A stretch of DNA of 64,000 nucleotides from Sinorhizobium meliloti (lineage in GTDB: Bacteria; Pseudomonadota; Alphaproteobacteria; Rhizobiales; Rhizobiaceae). How positions within the stretch are numbered: the stretch's first letter is position 1; every line of letters begins with the position of its first letter. Below, in pieces: positions 30,265 through 39,514 of the stretch. The notes below the pieces were generated by a model. It worked only from the letters and a program-made list of their open reading frames with translations, did not search any database and was not told where the DNA came from. The DNA is taken from NCBI RefSeq assembly GCF_035610345.1, contig NZ_CP141212.1:3047501-3111500 (forward strand), written 5' to 3'. The position numbers and the translations under genes are program-made.

Positions 30265-33200
30265 ATGAATCAGGTCACCTTTTTCCTTCGATCTGCGCTG
30301 CGGTACTTCTTCGCCGCCCTCGGCACGCTCGTGGTCGTGCTCCTCCTGCTCGTCGGCTTTCTGGGCTTCACGGTGCCCGGCGCCCGCGTCGTCGCCTGGG
30401 CGATCGAGAAATATGCGGCAACCCCCGACCAGATCGTACGCATCGCCGACCCGGGCGCGCTTCTGACCGGCGACTTCACGGCCGGCACCATTACGCTCTT
30501 CGATGGCGAAGGCATTTATGCGGAGGTCCGCGACCTTTCGGTGGACTGGTCGCCCGCAGAACTATTCTCGCTTCGCTTCGACGCCAGCAGGATTTCGGCC
30601 GGCACGGTCCGCGTCGAACGGTTGCCCGTCCCCTCGACCGAGACCCAGGAAGTGCGCTCGACATTTGCCCTTCCGGTGGACGTGAAGATCGATGCCTTCG
30701 ACCTCAAGGAAATCGTGCTCGGCAAACAGATCGCAGGCGAAGATCATTTCCTGACGGCCAAGGGCAAGCTCTACGCGACGAATTCCAGCATCGCTCTCGA
30801 GCTCGATGCCGCCGAACGGGACCGCCCTGATGCGCGCGCGACCGCCGATCTCGTCTTCAACCCGGCCGGCAACCAGCTTAAGCTTGAAGCCGAGCTCGCG
30901 GAGCCGAAGGGCGGCCTTCTGGCGAGGCTGCTCCGCCTGCCGGGAGAACCTGCCGTCAACATGACCGTGACCGGACAGGGACCGCTTTCCGACTGGGCGG
31001 GCTCGGGTACGGTTACGCTCGACGGAAGCGAGATCCTTCGGCTCGACGGGCAGCACGTGCTCGCGGCCGACGGAATGCACATGCTTACCGTATCCGGCGG
31101 CGGCGCTTTCGCCACGCTGACGCCACCGGCCTTCAGGCCGCTCTTCGAAGGGGAGAGCAGGATCGACCTGAGGGCCGCCTTCGACGGCACGAGCAAGGTC
31201 CGGATCGATGCGGGCAAGATTTCGACCGGCGCCATGACGCTCGATGTCTCCGGCACGGTCGACAGCCGCGGCGAGAACAACCTCCAGGCAAGGCTCGCCG
31301 GTACGAGCGGGCCATTCGATTTCCGCTGGCCGCTGAAAGACGGCGAGTTGCAGGCGCTCGTCGACACCGCAAACCTGTCGCTGATCGGCGACGGGCAGTC
31401 GGCAATCCTCGACATCGCCGCCAATGTGCCCTCCGTGAACCTGCCGCAGGGACGATTGGGCGGCATCCGGCTGTCGGCACAGAGCGACGCCTTCAATCTG
31501 GCTACCCGGTCCGGTCCATTGAAGACGACCGTAGAAATCGCCGAGAGCCGCTTTGCAAATGCCGATCTCGATCGGGCGGTGCAGGCGCCCCTGAAGCTCG
31601 ACGGCACCATCGCCGTTACTCCGGAAGACATCCGTTTCGACCCGCTGGAGATCGAAAGCGCGAGCATCGGCGGCACGGTCACCGGCAGCTTCGATCGCGT
31701 CGAAACGACGATCGAGGCGGCATTCAAGGCCTTTGCCGTCAGAGAGGTCCTGCCGCCGGGGCTCGCCGACAAGTTCGACAGGACCATCGCCCTTGCGGGC
31801 AATGCGGTCGTGGAACAGGACGGCAGCGTCCGGTTGAGCGAACTCGACATAAAGTCCGGTGCGCTCGACGCCTCCGGCTCCGTTGCGCTTGCCGGAAGCA
31901 CATTGACTGCGGACATCCAGGGGACGCTGCCCGATCTCGGACGGCTGCTCGCCGATGCGAAAGGCTCGGCCGCCTTCCACGCGGTCGCCTCAGGCCCTCT
32001 GAACAAGCTCGGCATCGAAGCAGAGATAACCTCAAGCGGAGCGACGCTCGCTGGCCGCACACTGGACGATCTCGTCGTCAATGCCGACGCTACCGTGACG
32101 CCTGGGAGCCCCGAAGCGAAGCTGACGGCAACCGGTACCCTCGACGGCCAGGCGATCGACGTCCGCGCCGACGTCGTCACCCGGGATGGCCGCACCTCGA
32201 TCCCCGCCCTCGAGGCAAAGATCGGCGAAAACCGGCTGACCGGTGCGATGGAGCTTACAGCCGACTTCAAGCCGAATGGGACGATCGACTTCAACCTGCC
32301 CGATCTCGGCCTCCTTGCCGCCATGGCCGGGCAGCAGGCATCGGGCGACCTTGCCGGCTCCGCGACAATCCGGACCGCCGACGGCGTCACGTCGCTCGCG
32401 CTGACGGCCCGCGGCGAAAGCATCAGGCGGGACGCATTGACCATTGCCAAGCCCGTGGTCGACGTCGACGTGGCCGATCTTGCCAGCCTGGCGATCAAGG
32501 GCGGTGTCAGGGCCGAAAGCGTCGTCCAAGGCGAAAACCGCCTGACGGACATCGATATCGCCTTCGAGCAACAGGCGGAAAGAACCGGCTTCTCGGTCGG
32601 TGCCGAATATGAGGGCTCTCCGCTCGCAGCGACCGGCGATCTCGCGAGCCGTGACGGCCGGACCGAAATAAGCCTTGCGTCGGCCTCGGCGACAGCCAAG
32701 CGCATCCCCTTGCAGCTTGCCCGGCCGACCGTCATCGCCATCGAGAACGGCGTCGTGCATATCGATGGGCTGACGATCCAGGCATCGACGGGTACGGTCG
32801 CCGTCACCGGTACGGCAGGCGAGACACTTGATATTTCGGCGGATATCAGCGAGCTGCCAGCCACCTTGATCCACACCGTCGCGCCGACGCTCGGGGCCGA
32901 GGGCACGATTGCGGGCAAGGTGGACATTGCCGGAAATGGCGCGGCACCGGTCGTCCGCTACGATCTCACCTGGAGCGGCGCCTCGATCGCCTCCGTGCGG
33001 TCGGCCGGCATAACGGCGGAAGACCTGTCGGCGAAGGGAACCGTGACCGTCTCTGACGACAGCATCCGCCTCGACCCCTTGGCCATCGAACGCGCCGGCT
33101 TTCGCGGCGATGTGACGGCTAGCCTCGACCGCGCCGGCAACGCGGCCGAGGCGAATTTCCAGTTCGTTGCCGAACCCGCCGCGCTGCCGCCCGGCATCGG

Positions 33201-35874
33201 CGCAAAATTCGATGCGCCGATCACCGTCTCCGGCAAGGTCGCGACAGGGGCCGCCGGCGCCGTCGAACTGAGCGCACTCGAAGTCAAATCCGGGACGGTC
33301 AACGCCACCGGTTCGGCCGCCCTTGCCGAGGGCGCGTTGACGGCCAAGATAGAGGGCGCATTACCGGATCTCGGCAAGCTGCTCGCCGAGGCCGAAGGCA
33401 AGGCCGCCTTCACCGCCGACCTGTCCGGGCCGCTCGACGCGCTCGGCGTCAAGGCGGAAGTGACCTCCAGCGGCGCGGTCCTCGCGGGACGCACGCTTTC
33501 GGATTTCGTGATCACAGCCGATGCGACGGCGAAAGCCGGCAGTCCGCAGGCGAAGCTGACGGCGACGGGAGCTCTGGACGGCCAGGCGATCGACGTGAAG
33601 GCCGAGGTGGTCTCGAAGGACGGCCGCACTTCGATCCCGACCCTGGAGGCGAAGGTCGGCGACAACAGATTGACGGGTGCGATCGATCTGACGGCAGACT
33701 TCAAGCCCGAGGGCACGATCGACTTCAATCTGCCCGATCTCGGCCTTCTTGCCGCCATGGCCGGCGAGAAGGTCTCGGGAGACCTCTCCGGCTCGGCAGC
33801 GATCAAAACGGTGGGCGGTGTGACCTCCCTTACGCTGAAAGCGAACGGCAGCGGAATCAAGCGCGGCGATCTGACGATCACAAAGCCGGTCGCCGATATC
33901 AGCGTCGCCGATGTGGCGGCACTCGCGATCCGGGGAAGCGTCAAGGCGGAAAACGTCGCTCAGGGTCAAAACCGTGTCACCGGCCTCAATCTCACCTTCG
34001 ATCAGCAGGGCGGCAGGACCGGCTTTACTGTCGACGGCAGATATGACGGCGGTCCTCTTTCGGCCAAAGGCGACATGGTCGCAAGCGGCGGCCGCACCGA
34101 AGTCCGCCTCGCCTCTTTCGCGGCAACGCCCAAGCGGATACCGCTGAAGCTTGCACGCCCGACCATCGTCGCGATCGAGAACGGCACGGTGCTCCTCGAT
34201 GCCCTGACCATCGAGGCTTCGAGGGGAACGATCACAGTCGCCGGCTCTGCGGGACCGAAGCTTGATATTTCAGTAAGACTCAACGCGCTGCCTGCCGCAC
34301 TGATCAACACCTTCGCCCCGACGCTCGGGGCGGAAGGCACGATCGCCGGGACGGTGGACGTGGACGGAACTGCGGCGGCTCCGGTCGTCGTCTATGACCT
34401 CAGATGGAGCAACGCCTCGGTCGCAGCGGCGCGCGGCGCCGGCGTATCGTCGCTGGCGATTGCTGCAAACGGGCGCTTCGCCGACAACCGGGTCACCGTC
34501 GATGCCACGGTCTCCGGGCCTGGAGACCTTTCCTTCCGGGGTGGCGGCAATGTCGAGCTTGGCGGCAATATGCCGATCTCGATGAAATTCGCCGGCGACG
34601 TACCTTTCGCGCTGCTCGCCAATATCATGGCGCAACAGGGTTTCACCCTGACCGGATCGGCCAAGGTCGACCTTTCGCTCTCCGGCCCGGCCAGGGCGCC
34701 GCAGATCGCCGGCACGGTCTCGACCGCCGGAGCCCGGCTCGTGGACGTTCGCCGCAATCTCGCCCTCAACGACCTCACCGCCAATGTCGCACTGGACGGC
34801 AGGCAGGCGACGATCTCTCGGCTCTCGGCCAATCTGGCCAGCGGCGGATCGATCGAGGCGAGCGGCACCGTGGGCATCGTTCCCGGTTCAGGTTTCCCGG
34901 CGGACCTCAGAATCCGGCTCAACGATGCTACCTATGTCGACGGCACGCTGTTCACCGCCAACCTTGCAGGCGACCTGACGCTCAACGGACCGCTCGTCTC
35001 GACGCCCGTACTTGGCGGAAGGCTGACGATCCGCAGGGCCGCGATCACCATACCGGAGAAGCTGCCGGCCTCGCTCTCGCAGATCGACATCAAGCACCGC
35101 AACGCCCCGGCACGCGTACAGCGGATGACGAAAGATCTGCGCCGGGATACGTCCGCCGGCACCGAGGCAAGCGGCGCGATCGCCTTCGATCTCGCCGTCA
35201 GTTCCCCGGGCCAGTTCTTCGTACGCGGTCGCGGCATCGATGCCGAACTCGGCGGCGATCTGACCATCCGCGGCACCGCCGTCCAGCCGATCGTTTCCGG
35301 TGGATTCGACATGCGTCGCGGGCGCCTGGAGATTCTCGGCAAGCGCCTGACCTTCACCGACGGTCACATCGGCTTCGGCGGCGACCTCATCCCGACGCTC
35401 GATCTCGACGCGACCTCGAGCGCCGGATCGACGACGATCACGGTCAACGTTGCAGGCCCGGCCAACAACCCGACGGTGACCTTCTCCTCGTCGCCCGCCC
35501 TGCCGCAGGACGAGATCCTGGCGCAGCTCATCTTCAACCGGTCGCTGAACAATCTCTCCGCCTTCCAGATCGCGCAGCTCGCCTCGGCCGTGGGCCAGCT
35601 TGCCGGCGGCGGATCGACGTCGCTGCTCGACGGCCTGCGCAACAAGCTCGGCGTCGACGATCTCGACATCACGACTGACGAGAGCGGCGGCGCCCAGGTC
35701 CGCGCCGGCAAATATCTCAACGACCGCACCTATCTCGAATTGCAACAGGGATCGGACTCCGCTTCCAGCAAGGCGGTCATCAACCTCGACATCGGCCGCG
35801 GCGTGAAGCTGAAGGGAGAAGCGGCCGGTGACGGCTCGGCCGCCGGAGGCATCTTCTTCGAAAGGGAATATTGA
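30265..35874 (+). CDS. tamB: TamB-type translocation/assembly module protein
   Basis: 1869 residues, larger than E. coli TamB (about 1260). One N-terminal membrane segment (residues about 8-35) anchors it in the inner membrane; the rest should form a long beta-rich groove across the periplasm. The C-terminal TamB domain (DUF490) lies at about 1500-1869, with FVRGRGIDAELGGDLTIRGT and the conserved end LSSSPALPQDEILAQLIFNR-like stretch (about 1740). Residues 447-924 and 925-1402 are a tandem duplication of 478 residues with no length change. Follows tamA. The start codon is preceded by AGGAC. Confidence 0.92.
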   Translation: MNQVTFFLRSALRYFFAALGTLVVVLLLLVGFLGFTVPGARVVAWAIEKYAATPDQIVRIADPGALLTGDFTAGTITLFDGEGIYAEVRDLSVDWSPAELFSLRFDASRISAGTVRVERLPVPSTETQEVRSTFALPVDVKIDAFDLKEIVLGKQIAGEDHFLTAKGKLYATNSSIALELDAAERDRPDARATADLVFNPAGNQLKLEAELAEPKGGLLARLLRLPGEPAVNMTVTGQGPLSDWAGSGTVTLDGSEILRLDGQHVLAADGMHMLTVSGGGAFATLTPPAFRPLFEGESRIDLRAAFDGTSKVRIDAGKISTGAMTLDVSGTVDSRGENNLQARLAGTSGPFDFRWPLKDGELQALVDTANLSLIGDGQSAILDIAANVPSVNLPQGRLGGIRLSAQSDAFNLATRSGPLKTTVEIAESRFANADLDRAVQAPLKLDGTIAVTPEDIRFDPLEIESASIGGTVTGSFDRVETTIEAAFKAFAVREVLPPGLADKFDRTIALAGNAVVEQDGSVRLSELDIKSGALDASGSVALAGSTLTADIQGTLPDLGRLLADAKGSAAFHAVASGPLNKLGIEAEITSSGATLAGRTLDDLVVNADATVTPGSPEAKLTATGTLDGQAIDVRADVVTRDGRTSIPALEAKIGENRLTGAMELTADFKPNGTIDFNLPDLGLLAAMAGQQASGDLAGSATIRTADGVTSLALTARGESIRRDALTIAKPVVDVDVADLASLAIKGGVRAESVVQGENRLTDIDIAFEQQAERTGFSVGAEYEGSPLAATGDLASRDGRTEISLASASATAKRIPLQLARPTVIAIENGVVHIDGLTIQASTGTVAVTGTAGETLDISADISELPATLIHTVAPTLGAEGTIAGKVDIAGNGAAPVVRYDLTWSGASIASVRSAGITAEDLSAKGTVTVSDDSIRLDPLAIERAGFRGDVTASLDRAGNAAEANFQFVAEPAALPPGIGAKFDAPITVSGKVATGAAGAVELSALEVKSGTVNATGSAALAEGALTAKIEGALPDLGKLLAEAEGKAAFTADLSGPLDALGVKAEVTSSGAVLAGRTLSDFVITADATAKAGSPQAKLTATGALDGQAIDVKAEVVSKDGRTSIPTLEAKVGDNRLTGAIDLTADFKPEGTIDFNLPDLGLLAAMAGEKVSGDLSGSAAIKTVGGVTSLTLKANGSGIKRGDLTITKPVADISVADVAALAIRGSVKAENVAQGQNRVTGLNLTFDQQGGRTGFTVDGRYDGGPLSAKGDMVASGGRTEVRLASFAATPKRIPLKLARPTIVAIENGTVLLDALTIEASRGTITVAGSAGPKLDISVRLNALPAALINTFAPTLGAEGTIAGTVDVDGTAAAPVVVYDLRWSNASVAAARGAGVSSLAIAANGRFADNRVTVDATVSGPGDLSFRGGGNVELGGNMPISMKFAGDVPFALLANIMAQQGFTLTGSAKVDLSLSGPARAPQIAGTVSTAGARLVDVRRNLALNDLTANVALDGRQATISRLSANLASGGSIEASGTVGIVPGSGFPADLRIRLNDATYVDGTLFTANLAGDLTLNGPLVSTPVLGGRLTIRRAAITIPEKLPASLSQIDIKHRNAPARVQRMTKDLRRDTSAGTEASGAIAFDLAVSSPGQFFVRGRGIDAELGGDLTIRGTAVQPIVSGGFDMRRGRLEILGKRLTFTDGHIGFGGDLIPTLDLDATSSAGSTTITVNVAGPANNPTVTFSSSPALPQDEILAQLIFNRSLNNLSAFQIAQLASAVGQLAGGGSTSLLDGLRNKLGVDDLDITTDESGGAQVRAGKYLNDRTYLELQQGSDSASSKAVINLDIGRGVKLKGEAAGDGSAAGGIFFEREY
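31603..34470 (+). repeat. tandem 1434-bp internal duplication in tamB
   Basis: Unit 1 is 31603-33036 and unit 2 33037-34470. Landmarks keep a constant 1434-bp offset (GTIAV/GTVTV at the starts; TSSGATLAG/TSSGAVLAG at 32029 and 33463). Long identical protein runs such as FNLPDLGLLAAMAG, and APTLGAEGTIAG near the ends, occur in both. Confidence 0.85.
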
Positions 35875-35956
35875 TGCCTGACGATGCCGCCCGCCGGCCG
35901 ATCCGGCGGACGGGTTCATCGTTTCGGCCGTCCATTATTTTTCGAACCGGAGTCTT

Positions 35957-35978
35957 GACCTCAAGCACGGTTGAGGTC
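35957..35978 (+). promoter_or_regulatory. SoxR-box-like operator in a MerR-type promoter
   Basis: GACCTCAA-gcacgg-TTGAGGTC, a perfect 8-6-8 inverted repeat. The core 35959-35976 matches the SoxR consensus CCTCAAG..TTGAGG except one base outside the centre. It lies between a -35-like TTGACC (35955-35960) and a CAGAAA -10-like hexamer (35980-35985) separated by 19 bp, the unusually long spacing used by MerR-family activators. It is 38 bp before the ABM-like start codon. Confidence 0.7.
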
Positions 35979-36016
35979 GCAGAAATCACTCCGTGTAACG
36001 GACACGGAGGTACGAC

Positions 36017-36409
36017 ATGACTGAGCAGATACTCTTCCGGAACGTGATGAAGATCACCGAAGGCAGCCTGGAACCCTTTCGCGAAGCGGTGAAGCAAGCG
36101 ATCGAGTTCGTCGAGCGAAACGGATCTCAACTCATGGTCCAGACATTTGTCGACGAGCAGGAAATGCGTGCGGTCAGCTTTCAACTCTACCGGAATAGCG
36201 AAGACGTTCTGCGCCATTGGGAAATATCGGACCCCCACATCCGAGCGGTATCGAAGCATTGCAGCGTCGAGAAGTTCGAGATTTACGGCAATCCGAGCGA
36301 CGAGGTCGCAGCCGGCCTATCCCAATTCTTCGGCGACGGCCGCGGACGCATCATGAAACCACTTGCGGGATTCACCCGCTTCCAGAGCACTTCCAGGAAA
36401 AGTGTATAA
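36017..36409 (+). CDS. small ABM-like (antibiotic biosynthesis monooxygenase fold) protein
   Basis: 130 residues. The first 95 (VMKITEGSLEPFREAVKQAIEFVE..., then VSFQLYRNSEDVLRHWEISDPHI) fit the dimeric alpha+beta barrel pattern of ABM/quinol-monooxygenase-type proteins; catalysis is not proven. GGAGG lies 6 nt before the ATG. A SoxR-box-like promoter precedes it, so induction by redox-cycling compounds is predicted. The last eight codons and the TAA lie inside the 49-bp repeat at 36384-36432, so the natural C-terminus may have been altered by insertion of that element. Confidence 0.65.
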   Translation: MTEQILFRNVMKITEGSLEPFREAVKQAIEFVERNGSQLMVQTFVDEQEMRAVSFQLYRNSEDVLRHWEISDPHIRAVSKHCSVEKFEIYGNPSDEVAAGLSQFFGDGRGRIMKPLAGFTRFQSTSRKSV

Positions 36410-36432
36410 CGGTTTTCCGTCCGGAAGTGCGT
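36384..36432. repeat. 49-bp palindromic intergenic repeat, copy B
   Basis: Differs at one base (GTATAAC versus GTGTAAC) from 6474-6522. It contributes the stop codon of the ABM-like gene. A partial third unit (GAGCACTTCCGTCCGGAGGTGCGT) follows at about 36448-36471. Confidence 0.75.
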
Positions 36433-36484
36433 TGGGTCAAAGGGTCAGAGCACTTCCGTCCGGAGGTGCGTAATCTCAAGGGCT

Positions 36485-36515
36485 GGATCATCTCGCTGTT
36501 TCAGTGAAATGATCC
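36485..36515. repeat. 14-bp imperfect hairpin within mosaic repeat
   Basis: GGATCATCTCGCTG/CAGTGAAATGATCC (12 of 14 pairs, 3-nt loop). It follows the two GCACTTCC-type repeats, as the hairpin at 6536-6572 follows copy A, so repeat and hairpin may form one mosaic unit. Confidence 0.5.
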
Positions 36516-36603
36516 GATTCGCCCTTTACCGGCTGCTGGACGAATTTTTCTGAAGCGAACAGGGGAGCTCGGGTCAGGCGTGAAGGCGTGAAGGAGCGCC
36601 CCT

Positions 36604-37083
36604 TCACGCCGCGTTGCGATCGACCCCGAACGCATCCAGTACCTCGCTCTCGTCCGTTGCCGTGAACAGCGCCCAGATATGACCGAACGGATCGATGAGG
36701 GCGCCGACCCGGTCGCCGGTCGGCAGCGTTTCGGCGACATTGCGCAGACTGGCGCCGGAGCCCATCGCCCTTTCGAGCACGCGGTCCACGTCGTCGACGT
36801 GCAGTTCCAGGATCGCCGCCGTTGTTCCGAGCGCGTGCGGCGATCGCGGGCCGCCGAGCCTCGGTTCGGCGTCCCGGCGTGGATTGGCGCCGGCCACCCG
36901 GAAGACCGAGTCGCCGATGCAGAGGTCGGCACTCGTCAGAATGCCGCTCCACTCGTGCCGCTGCAGCAGCTCGGCGCCGAAGACATCGCGGTAGAACGCA
37001 ATCGCCCGCTCCTCGTCACCATGCCGGACGAAGAGCTTTATGCAGATCTGCCGTACCGACGGGCCGCCGGAATAACTAGCCAT
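36604..37083 (-). CDS. VOC (glyoxalase/bleomycin-resistance fold) family protein
   Basis: 159 residues. Two beta-alpha-beta-beta-beta modules of the VOC fold: FVRHGDEERAIAFYRDVFGAEL (about 18-40) and LELHVDDVDRVLERAMGSGASL (about 90-112), ending in DPFGHIWALFT (about 130), the usual PhnB/glyoxalase-like closing motif. No metal ligand set could be assigned. Start ATG 37083 has a GGGAG site; a longer frame to 37143 lacks family sequence. Function unknown. Confidence 0.8.
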   Translation of the reverse strand: MASYSGGPSVRQICIKLFVRHGDEERAIAFYRDVFGAELLQRHEWSGILTSADLCIGDSVFRVAGANPRRDAEPRLGGPRSPHALGTTAAILELHVDDVDRVLERAMGSGASLRNVAETLPTGDRVGALIDPFGHIWALFTATDESEVLDAFGVDRNAA

Positions 37084-37288
37084 GGCAATCTCCCTGGATC
37101 GCAATGATGTCGAGCGGGTGGAACCCGCGATCAAATACGCCATCGTTCAAAATGAGACCGCATGCCGCGGAGACCGCGCCCGTGCTCATGCCTCTCTTGT
37201 TTGCTGAGAGGAACATCTTATCCGAAGATGAGAACAAATCAAGAACAAAAGCAGCCGTGCGTCGCCAATTCGCGTCGCGGCGATCGCC

Positions 37289-37723
37289 TCACGAAGACCC
37301 GGTCAACTTGCTGGTCTTCAGCAGAATGTTCGTTTCGGTCACGTTGATGCCATCGATCAAACGGATGCGCCGCAAGGTCTCGTCGAAGCTCGCGAGATCC
37401 CGGTCCTCGAGTTCGGCAATGAAATCCCACCTTCCATTGGTGCTGTGCAGCGCCCGCACCTGCGGCAGCCCGCGCAATTGGTCGGCGACGCGGTCCGCCA
37501 TCTTTCCGTGAACCTCGATCATCACCACGGCCCTGACGCCGGAGGCGGGGATTTCCGCGCCCGTGCGGATGGTGAAAGCGGCAATGGTCCCATTCGCGAC
37601 GAGCCGGTCGATGCGCGCAGCAACCGTGGCACGCGAGACGCCGGTCATCGCCGAAAGCGCGGAGACGGGCATGCGGGAATTTTGCCGGAGAGCGCCGATG
37701 AGCGCCTGATCGAGATCATCCAT
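37289..37723 (-). CDS. Lrp/AsnC family transcriptional regulator
   Basis: About 144 residues. N-terminal winged helix-turn-helix (DQALIGALRQNSRMPVSALS, then MTGVSRATVAARIDRL, about residues 4-50) and a C-terminal RAM/AsnC ligand domain (VRAVVMIEVHG..., about 65-140). Divergent from arginase with 156 bp between starts, so it most likely controls arginase in response to arginine or ornithine, as known for rhizobial and Agrobacterium relatives. An upstream GTG at 37732 is an alternative start. Confidence 0.85.
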   Translation of the reverse strand: MDDLDQALIGALRQNSRMPVSALSAMTGVSRATVAARIDRLVANGTIAAFTIRTGAEIPASGVRAVVMIEVHGKMADRVADQLRGLPQVRALHSTNGRWDFIAELEDRDLASFDETLRRIRLIDGINVTETNILLKTSKLTGSS

Positions 37724-37879
37724 TCTTATCACTTCGTCAAAGGGGACTTTACACTTTGCGCATCTTATCTTCCCAATCGACAGTTTTCCATCTTTTTGCC
37801 GCCACGCTTTTTGACGATAATCCGCCGGACTTCACGGGAACCGAGCTTCCCGGCAACCGGGCCAAGGGACGAGGCGGAC
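37724..37879. promoter_or_regulatory. shared control region of lrp-like and arginase genes
   Basis: 156 bp between divergent starts, AT-richer than the surroundings (for example TTTACACTTTGCGCATCTT at about 37749). Expected to hold both promoters and the Lrp-type sites; no exact operator assigned. Confidence 0.45.
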
Positions 37880-38803
37880 ATGAAAACCATCACATTGATC
37901 GGCGCACCCATCGAGGAAGGCTCGGGCCGCCGCGGCGCAGCCATGGGGCCGACGGCGCTCAGAATCGCCGGAATAGACACAGTTCTCGCCGAACTCGGCC
38001 ATACGGTCAATGACGAGGGGGATCTGAGGCCGCTGCCGGCACGCGATCTCGCCAACCATCCCGGCGCCAACAATCTGCAATCCGTCGCAGCTTTCGCGCG
38101 CGCGCTCGACGAAGCCGTGCATGAAACCGCGCGCAAGGGACATTTCCCCATCATTCTCGGCGGCGACCACGCGCTCTCGATGGGCAGCGTCTCCGGCATG
38201 GCGCGTCACGCCCAGGACGTCGGCCGGCCCCTCTTCGTCCTATGGCTGGACGCGCATGCCGACTTCAACTCGCCGGCGACCTCGCCCTCCGGCAACATGC
38301 ACGGCATGCCCGTCGCCTTCTTCTGCGGCGAAGCGGAGTTCGCTCCGATCCTCCCGAAGGACCGGCCGCTGGTCGACCCGAACAAGGTCTATCAGGTCGG
38401 AATCCGCTCGGTCGACGCGCGTGAGCGCGAGGAAATTGCCGAGCACGGCGTCAATGTCTTCGATATGCGGACCATCGACGAGATGGGCATGGCCCATATC
38501 ATCCGCCAGATCGTCGATGAGGTTCGCGCCGCTAACGGCCTGCTGCATGTGAGCCTCGACGTCGATTTCATGGATCCGGAACTGGCCCCCGGCGTGGGGA
38601 CGACGGTCCCGGGCGGCGCGACCTTCCGCGAGGCTCACCTCATCATGGAAGTGCTGTGCGACAGCGGCCTCGTCTCTTCCCTCGATGTGGTCGAGCTCAA
38701 CCCGTTCCTCGACGACCGGGGCAAGAGCGCACGCATTCTGGTCGAACTGACGGCAAGCCTCTTCGGACGCCGTATCCTCGACCGCCCGACGCGCGCGGCC
38801 TGA
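37880..38803 (+). CDS. arginase
   Basis: 307 residues. Hydrolyses arginine to ornithine and urea with a binuclear manganese centre. Metal-binding blocks are intact: GGDHALSMG (about 95), WLDAHADFN (about 119-127) and SLDVDFMDPELAPGVGT (about 225-240); GSGRRGAAMGP near residue 14 is the usual arginase opening. ATG 37880 is preceded by GAGGCGG; the frame continues upstream without family sequence. Divergent from an Lrp/AsnC regulator, a common arginase arrangement (rocF/argI). Confidence 0.94.
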   Translation: MKTITLIGAPIEEGSGRRGAAMGPTALRIAGIDTVLAELGHTVNDEGDLRPLPARDLANHPGANNLQSVAAFARALDEAVHETARKGHFPIILGGDHALSMGSVSGMARHAQDVGRPLFVLWLDAHADFNSPATSPSGNMHGMPVAFFCGEAEFAPILPKDRPLVDPNKVYQVGIRSVDAREREEIAEHGVNVFDMRTIDEMGMAHIIRQIVDEVRAANGLLHVSLDVDFMDPELAPGVGTTVPGGATFREAHLIMEVLCDSGLVSSLDVVELNPFLDDRGKSARILVELTASLFGRRILDRPTRAA

Positions 38804-38976
38804 AGCCACGCCCGCCTGCTCTCCTGCGAGGGGGGAACGTTCAGTAAAGGCTTAACGAATCCGCGCCTAATATAGGCATACAGAGCGCAAGGCGGATTTT
38901 CCGCGCATGAAGCGGCTTGCGCCTCGCCGGATGTCATCGGCGGACCACCACGACCGGAAAGCTGGAAGGACCTTCG

Positions 38977-39456
38977 ATGACAAGCACGCAGAGAGCAGCC
39001 GGATTCGACGGCGAGACGCTCGAAATCATAGCGTTTCGCCTCCACGATCAGGAATTTTGCGTCAAGACCACAACGATCCGCGAGATACGCGGCTGGGCCC
39101 CGTCGACGCCCATCCCGCATGCCCCGCCGGAAGTGATCGGCGTGATGAACCTGCGCGGGACGGTGATCCCGATCATCGATCTCGCCCATAAGCTCGGCAT
39201 GAAATCGACCGTCACCAACGAACGCAGCGCGATCGTCGTCGCCGAGGTCCACAACATGGTCATCGGTCTCGTCGTCGATCGCGTTTCCGACATTCTGACC
39301 GTGCAGGGCAGTCAGGTACAGCCTGTGCCTGAAGTCACTGCATCCTTCGACAAGAGCTTTGCGGAAGGCATCATCGCCAATGAATCGGGCATGATCTGCT
39401 TCCTCAATCTCGCCCGCATGTTCAAGGAGCGGGAAACCGAAGAACTGGCGGCCTGA
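38977..39456 (+). CDS. cheW: CheW-type chemotaxis coupling protein
   Basis: 159 residues. Couples chemoreceptors to CheA. CheW-fold landmarks: EIIAFRLHDQEFCVKTTTI (about 16-34), REIRGW, VIGVMNLRGTVIPIIDL (about 54-70), and IGLVVDRVSDILTV (about 95). Start ATG 38977 follows GGAAGGA. A soluble chemoreceptor gene follows 282 bp later on the same strand, suggesting a dedicated receptor-coupler pair. Rhizobia have another cheW in the main che operon, so this is probably the accessory cheW2-type copy. Confidence 0.9.
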   Translation: MTSTQRAAGFDGETLEIIAFRLHDQEFCVKTTTIREIRGWAPSTPIPHAPPEVIGVMNLRGTVIPIIDLAHKLGMKSTVTNERSAIVVAEVHNMVIGLVVDRVSDILTVQGSQVQPVPEVTASFDKSFAEGIIANESGMICFLNLARMFKERETEELAA

Positions 39457-39477
39457 GCCTGCGCATCTGCATATCGG

Positions 39478-39514
39478 GAGCGATTCACTATTTCCTTGAA
39501 ACAGTGAGTCGCTC
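39478..39514. terminator. hairpin after cheW
   Basis: GAGCGATTCACTatTTC...GAAAcAGTGAGTCGCTC, a long stem with two mismatches, 22 bp past the cheW stop. No T-tract; may be a palindromic repeat element acting as an mRNA end. Confidence 0.45.

Noticed and set aside
30562..32927. Overlapping antisense frames opposite tamB
   Set aside because: Ser/Pro/Arg-rich translations repeating with tamB's own internal duplication, as expected of shadows.
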